Assembly (NCBI GenBank): GCA_000818945.1
Contig: KN805426.1
Location: 124,001-188,000, forward strand
DNA length: 64,000 nt
DNA from: Schizochytrium sp. CCTCC M209059
Lineage: Eukaryota > Sar > Bigyra > Thraustochytrida > Thraustochytriidae
Reading direction: 5' to 3'
Shown: positions 59,971 through 64,000 of the stretch, piece after piece
Layout: each line of letters opens with the position of its first letter
Numbering within the stretch: the first letter of the stretch is position 1
The notes under the pieces: generated by a model
The model's database searches: none
Seen by the model: the letters and a program-made list of their open reading frames with translations, nothing else
Told to the model about the DNA's origin: nothing
Position numbers and translations under genes: made by a program

Positions 59971-61067
59971 TTACGTCCTGGTATCCTGTTTATTCCACTG
60001 AATCAGCCGCGCCACGTCTTTTATATGAATTTTGTCGACCTGGCGGGTGTATTGCATTTCCATTTGAAGATACTCATAGAGGCGTTCGGCATCAAACGAG
60101 CGACCCAATTCGCCGGTGCTCACGTTGTTCGACGCATCCGGCCTGACCTTTGGGCAAGTCAGATCTCTGAGCCATCCAAGTGCGGCCTCCTCTGCGTGGA
60201 GGACTTTTCGGCCGACCTTGCTCAAGTACAAGTGGTATGGGAGGGTTGCGAGCGCGGTCCCAATATCGCAGAGTCGCGTCAACGTGTCATTGATCGAGAG
60301 CTTTTCGACTTCGACGCTGCCAGGTTTGGCGTTGGCGATTCGACCGTACATATCCTGGGCATTGAGGCCGAGGCCGCTGATGATGGTCCGACGCAAATCT
60401 TTCAAGTTACGAGCGTTGGCGATGGCACTACTAGTCGGTGTTGCCCCCCCCCCCCACCCCCCCCTGGCGAACTTCTTGGACTGTTTGTTGAAAATGGTGC
60501 GAGCGGCTTTTGCAGCTCCATGCGCTAGTTTGCAGTCCTCTTCAGTGTCTCGACAGCGCCCTTATCGTCCGCATCTGCACTGCGTCCTTCGCCGCGCGAG
60601 AAGGCGACGAGAAATGCCTTGGCCATCTTTGCTGAGAAGACGGCATCGGTCGCGGATTTTACGAGCTTGTCAGCCTTCTTCACGTCGTCGCGCAACCCAA
60701 AGACGTTCGATTGCGATTGCGATTGCGAAGCGCGATGGGCGGACTCTGTCACCGATTTTCGACAGGAAAGCCTTACTCTACTACCGCCAGTGCGCACCAG
60801 CAGCTGCAACTCCTTGTCGATGCCTCTCGCCTTCTTTTTAAGCGCTCCCAGCGTATACAAGTACTCCTCGAGGGTCAGTTTGCAGCCAAAGCCAACCGAG
60901 CCCGCGGCGATTGCCTTTGGGTTGGTCGCGAGAATCGTCGTGGTGACAACGATCCAGTCGAGGCAGTGGATGGCCTGGGCTGCGACGGCCTCATTATCCG
61001 TCAGGACCTTGAATGCCATAGTGGCCGGGGGCGCCTGGCTCTTGCTCATTCCGAATAAGCTGGGCAT
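59971..61067 (-). pseudogene. Helical protein relic with frameshifts, family unknown
   Basis: From the ATG at 61067 a protein-like frame runs to 60525, with a segment like LDWIVVTTTILATNPKAIAA and a helical DDVKKADKLVKSATDAVF stretch. It shifts frame near 60530 into AKAARTIFNKQSKKFA, and again at a C/G homopolymer (60445-60470). It then continues openly to 59971 as RRTIISGLGLNAQDMYGRI ... RLIQWNKQDTRT. Because one break sits in a homopolymer of about 20 G on the coding strand, part of the damage could be sequencing error. It lies 60 bp before the S8 relic on the same strand. The family is not recognised. Confidence 0.45.
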
Positions 61068-61268
61068 GGCGCCACTTCCTCCCGTGTGCGGCGCTGCGAT
61101 CGGGGCCTCCTCGCGAACTTTTTGACCCGATTCGCATTTATGACTGACGGAGGAGGGAAGGAGGGGGCGATGCGCGCGAGATGCGTTTGATAGGCCCGCT
61201 GGGCCGAGAACTCCGCGGTGGTGAAGACCTTTTGGTGCTGCTGGTAGCGCCTGCGTCAGCGCCGAACG

Positions 61269-61979
61269 ATGACCAGAGCCAATGCGATGCATGCAGCGGC
61301 GGAAGCGCAGCCCCGTGTCCAGACGATGGCAGACGGCCCGTGTGCACTGCGCGCGAGTCAGCCTGTATTGTATCGCATTGATTGCCCGAGCGAGGGGATG
61401 GTCGCCGACGCGATGCGCCAGAGGGGAGGGGAGCCGGGGCGCGACGGCGACCCTTTGGTCGAGGCGACCTACGAGCGCTTCCTGGAGGCGCTGCCCGCAT
61501 TCTTCGAGGACGAGCGCTGCAACCTTCTCCTAAGCCACTATACCTGTGGGACGAGCCCTCGGGACGGCCCGTGTCCGTGTGGCGGGCAGAACAAACGAAA
61601 AGGTGAGGATACTGGGCAGGCTGTTTGGCCCGTCCGAGGAGCAGCTGCGGTGGGCGAAGAGAGAGGCCGCGCACGAGCGACTGTGGGGGAAGAGACTGCA
61701 GTCAGATGCGGCTCTTGGTCGTCTCGGCCGACCGCAGCGACGCGCGGCTCCTGGACGCCAGCCAACTGCGACACCGGCGCCGCGCGCGACGCCATGGGCG
61801 ACGCGGTGGCCGCCGCCGCGCAGGGCACCGCCGGGGCGGACGCGGCGCGCATCGAGGCCGAGGCCGACGCCTTCCTCGACCAGCTCTGCGCGCAAAAGGC
61901 CATGGAGAGCGACCCGGCCGGCCTCGTGCTCCCAATGGCGTCATCCGGTGCGCGAGACAGGAGCGTCCGCCGCGCTTGA
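61269..61979 (+). pseudogene. Possible frame-broken gene relic
   Basis: Protein-like pieces appear in different plus-strand frames: ATYERFLEALPAFFEDERCN (about 61464-61525), a piece with ILGRLFGPSEEQLRWAKREA (about 61608-61670), one with MRLLVVSADRSDARLLDASQ (61707-61770), and a last Ala-rich piece (to 61979) with ARIEAEADAFLDQLC. No single frame joins them. Either a decayed gene or an unresolved exon structure. No function can be given. Confidence 0.35.
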
Positions 61980-62302
61980 ACAGTACCGTATTACAAGATC
62001 ATGCAACACCTTTAATTGATGGAGATCATTTAATGTTATTGAGGATTTGCACACAATCAATACCTTCGAAGATCGCGTGTTTTTGCCACAAGACCTTTCG
62101 CTGAAAATACTAACAGTCAACGAGACCATAAATCGGTAATTAGCCTCTCATATTTCCTTCCGTCCACGCGAGAAGCGGCGCTTTTTAAGATGAACTGGAA
62201 AAAGTCGACGGCGTGCAGATCGCGACGAAGCGCGCGGCTACGACCAACGCCAGCGAGCATACGACGCAGACTTGCGGTGAAGAGGGGGTGTGTGCTAAAA
62301 CG
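61980..62302. other. Region before the transposase, no gene seen
   Basis: A/T-rich around 61980-62150, in contrast to the GC-rich flank. It may hold the left end of the transposon. I could not find a matching inverted repeat on the right within the window. Confidence 0.4.
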
Positions 62303-63937
62303 ATGAGCGGGTCCCCCAAGCGTCGCCGGATATCACCATCTCAAGAGCAAGGGCGCCCGCGAAATGAAAGCGTCAAAACCCGGGTAACGGCGACCATCGA
62401 GGGCTGCGAAGGAGAACTTGAGGCCATCAGAAAAGCTCGTGGACGACCGGTGCTCACGTCTCAAGAGCGCTTCATGGCTCTACACGCTTATTTTGCGTAT
62501 CAAAAAGATCAGTTGGCTTCGCAGAAAAAGACAGGCCGCAAGTGGCCGATTAACGCGATGGCAAATGTGGCCGCAATGCTGGGCATATCCAAGTCCACGC
62601 TCGCTCCTCTCATCAAGAGCTGGACTGATTCTCGAACCAGTGAGACTGGCGATCGCAGTCTGCAACCAGTCTCGAATCGCGGCAATCGAGAGGCTAAGCC
62701 GAGACGTGTTCCAACGACGAAGCAGGTATTCTTCAAGATTCGTGACTTCGTGCGCGAAAGGCGGCTGCGGCATGAGGCTGTGTCAGCCAGACACGTCACA
62801 GACTACCTGGTAGAGACTGGGGTGCTTTCAATTATCCATGACGAAGGCGGTGTGATAGACGCCAAAGACTACAGTGCTGCTCTTCGGGCCACACAGTCCT
62901 ATCTGGTCGCGATGGGCTTCTGCCGTGGGAAGCGTCCGGGAAAGGTTTCGTTAAAGGTCGAACATATTGCTCTGCGCGACGATTACATCGTCAGACTCTT
63001 ACAGAATCGATCCCTTCCGCCTGAGTTGCAGCTAAGGGAGGTCTATCTTGATGAGTCATACGTGCATCAACACTACCATAGGTTTGATAAAAGTCTATTT
63101 GATCCAATGGACGCGGAAGACACAACGACGCGCGTTCAACACAAAGGACGTAGGTATTGTATTCTGGCTGCCATTCAGAATTCGAGTCCAAAATACCTAG
63201 ATCGTGAAGCTGGCCTCGTGCCAGGCTCTATTTGGACGTTTTGTCCGCAAGCAGCTGACGCGAGCAAAGGAGACTACCACAAGAACTTCAACGGGACGAA
63301 TTTTGCATTGTGGTGGCGGACGCAGCTCCTGCCTAACCTTCATGAGCCGTCCCTGATCATAATGGACAATGCGAGCTACCACAAGACGCTGCCGCCAACC
63401 GCACCCGACGTCGCGAAGCTAAAGAAACGGGAGGTTATTGCAGCGCTTTATCGTTATCAGATACCGCACGACGCAACGAGCACAGTTGCGCAGCTGAAAG
63501 TTCTGCTGAAGAACTGGATCAAGGAGAAGGTGCTGCCGGAAGTGATCGAGGCAGCAGAGAGGGCAGGGCATCGTGTCCTCTTCACGCCACCTCACTACTC
63601 GGATCTTCAGCCCATCGAACTGATTTGGGCTTACGTGAAAGGAAACATTGCAAGGCAATACACGAAGGACACCACTCTTCAAGATGTGAAGCAGAGACTC
63701 GATGCCGAGTTCATCAAACTCGAGCAACCCTCCGGTCGAGACTTGGTGAAGAGGATTATCGTCTCACGCGATCGTGTCGTAGAGGAGTTTCGTAGTGAAT
63801 CCTCGATTGAAGATGGTGTTGAAACTGACAGCGATGATGGTGATGATGATGATGACCTTTTTGAAGAAGATTACGACGTTGATGAACTCGAAAAGCAGCT
63901 CGAAGCTGTCCTAACAATTACAGATGGTCGATCCTAG
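62303..63937 (+). mobile_element. Transposase, Tc1/mariner-IS630 superfamily (DDE_3 type)
   Basis: 544 residues from the ATG at 62303 (frame open upstream to a GTG at 62213). An N-terminal helix-turn-helix is present (INAMANVAAMLGISKSTLAP). The catalytic triad is intact: YLDES (Asp, codon 63050), IIMDNASYHK (Asp, codon 63365) and HYSDLQPIELIWAYVKG (Glu, codon 63617). The second Asp and the Glu are separated by 83 residues, far more than the 34-41 of classic Tc1/mariner. The extra part includes a Lys/Leu-rich helical insertion. The C-terminus is acidic with an Asp run. Classic cut-and-paste activity would be expected. No frameshift or stop is seen, so the copy may be recent. The right end of the element lies at or beyond the window edge. 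Confidence 0.93.
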
Positions 63938-64000
63938 AGGTTATATAGTAAAAACTCTAATAATGGTTACAATCAACTATTTTCCAAATACGAGTTGGGC

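Overview
The window is nuclear DNA from a eukaryotic microbe with a compact, GC-rich genome. Genes are densely packed on both strands. Most are single-exon, and the few introns I can resolve are short (89-278 nt) and mostly begin with GTACGT. The content is purely eukaryotic: ribosomal protein S3, a 20S proteasome alpha subunit, REV1, a full-size ABCA transporter, a mitochondrial carrier, a mitochondrial processing peptidase subunit, glycine-cleavage T-protein, DRG1, a CID protein and a PDZ/RhoGEF. DNAI7 and a TPH-type coiled-coil protein point to a motile cilium. A thraustochytrid (Labyrinthulomycetes, stramenopiles) or a close relative is my best guess. This is inferred from general character, not from a diagnostic sequence.

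Layout, housekeeping part (1-48 kb): a 5'-partial coiled-coil protein (2-1963); a SAM-domain protein (2349-3515); a small spliced membrane protein (4464-4789); a 2.3-kb low-complexity, hairpin-bearing region; a PDZ-RhoGEF (7111-9945); an unrecognised protein (10725-11825); RPS3 (12402-13088); REV1 (minus, 13487-16039) diverging from T-protein GCVT (16409-18076, three exons); an SLC25 carrier (minus); PSMA1 (minus, three exons) diverging from DNAI7 (22486-25180, start codon alone in its first coding exon); a CID/RPRD-like protein (25587-27163); an ankyrin-FN3-IQ protein (minus); ABCA (29997-37364); an alpha-MPP-like subunit (minus); an assembly gap (40184-40500); a TPH-like coiled-coil protein (41103-42647); riboflavin synthase (minus); an unidentified protein with a PH-like C-terminus (minus); and DRG1 (minus).

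Accessory part (48.3-64 kb): the character changes. A frameshifted minus-strand relic (48.3-49.6 kb) is followed by an 8.3-kb open reading frame. This encodes an N-terminal helical bundle resembling MLKL/HeLo domains, followed by about 56 nearly identical 44-residue ARM-type repeats, with block duplications and a 98-N gap inside. Beyond it lie a decayed subtilisin-family (S8) protease, two more frame-broken relics, and an apparently intact Tc1/mariner-IS630-type transposase with an unusually long second D-to-E spacing (83 residues). The combination of a helical-bundle head, a homogenised repeat array, pseudogenes and a transposon resembles the fast-evolving recognition or self/non-self loci known from fungi. 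It is the most interesting part of the window.

The genes do not form a single pathway. The first 48 kb is ordinary housekeeping and cilium content, with several divergent pairs (REV1/GCVT, PSMA1/DNAI7, ankyrin-FN3/ABCA) that probably share intergenic promoters. No rRNA, tRNA, CRISPR array or organellar sequence was recognised.
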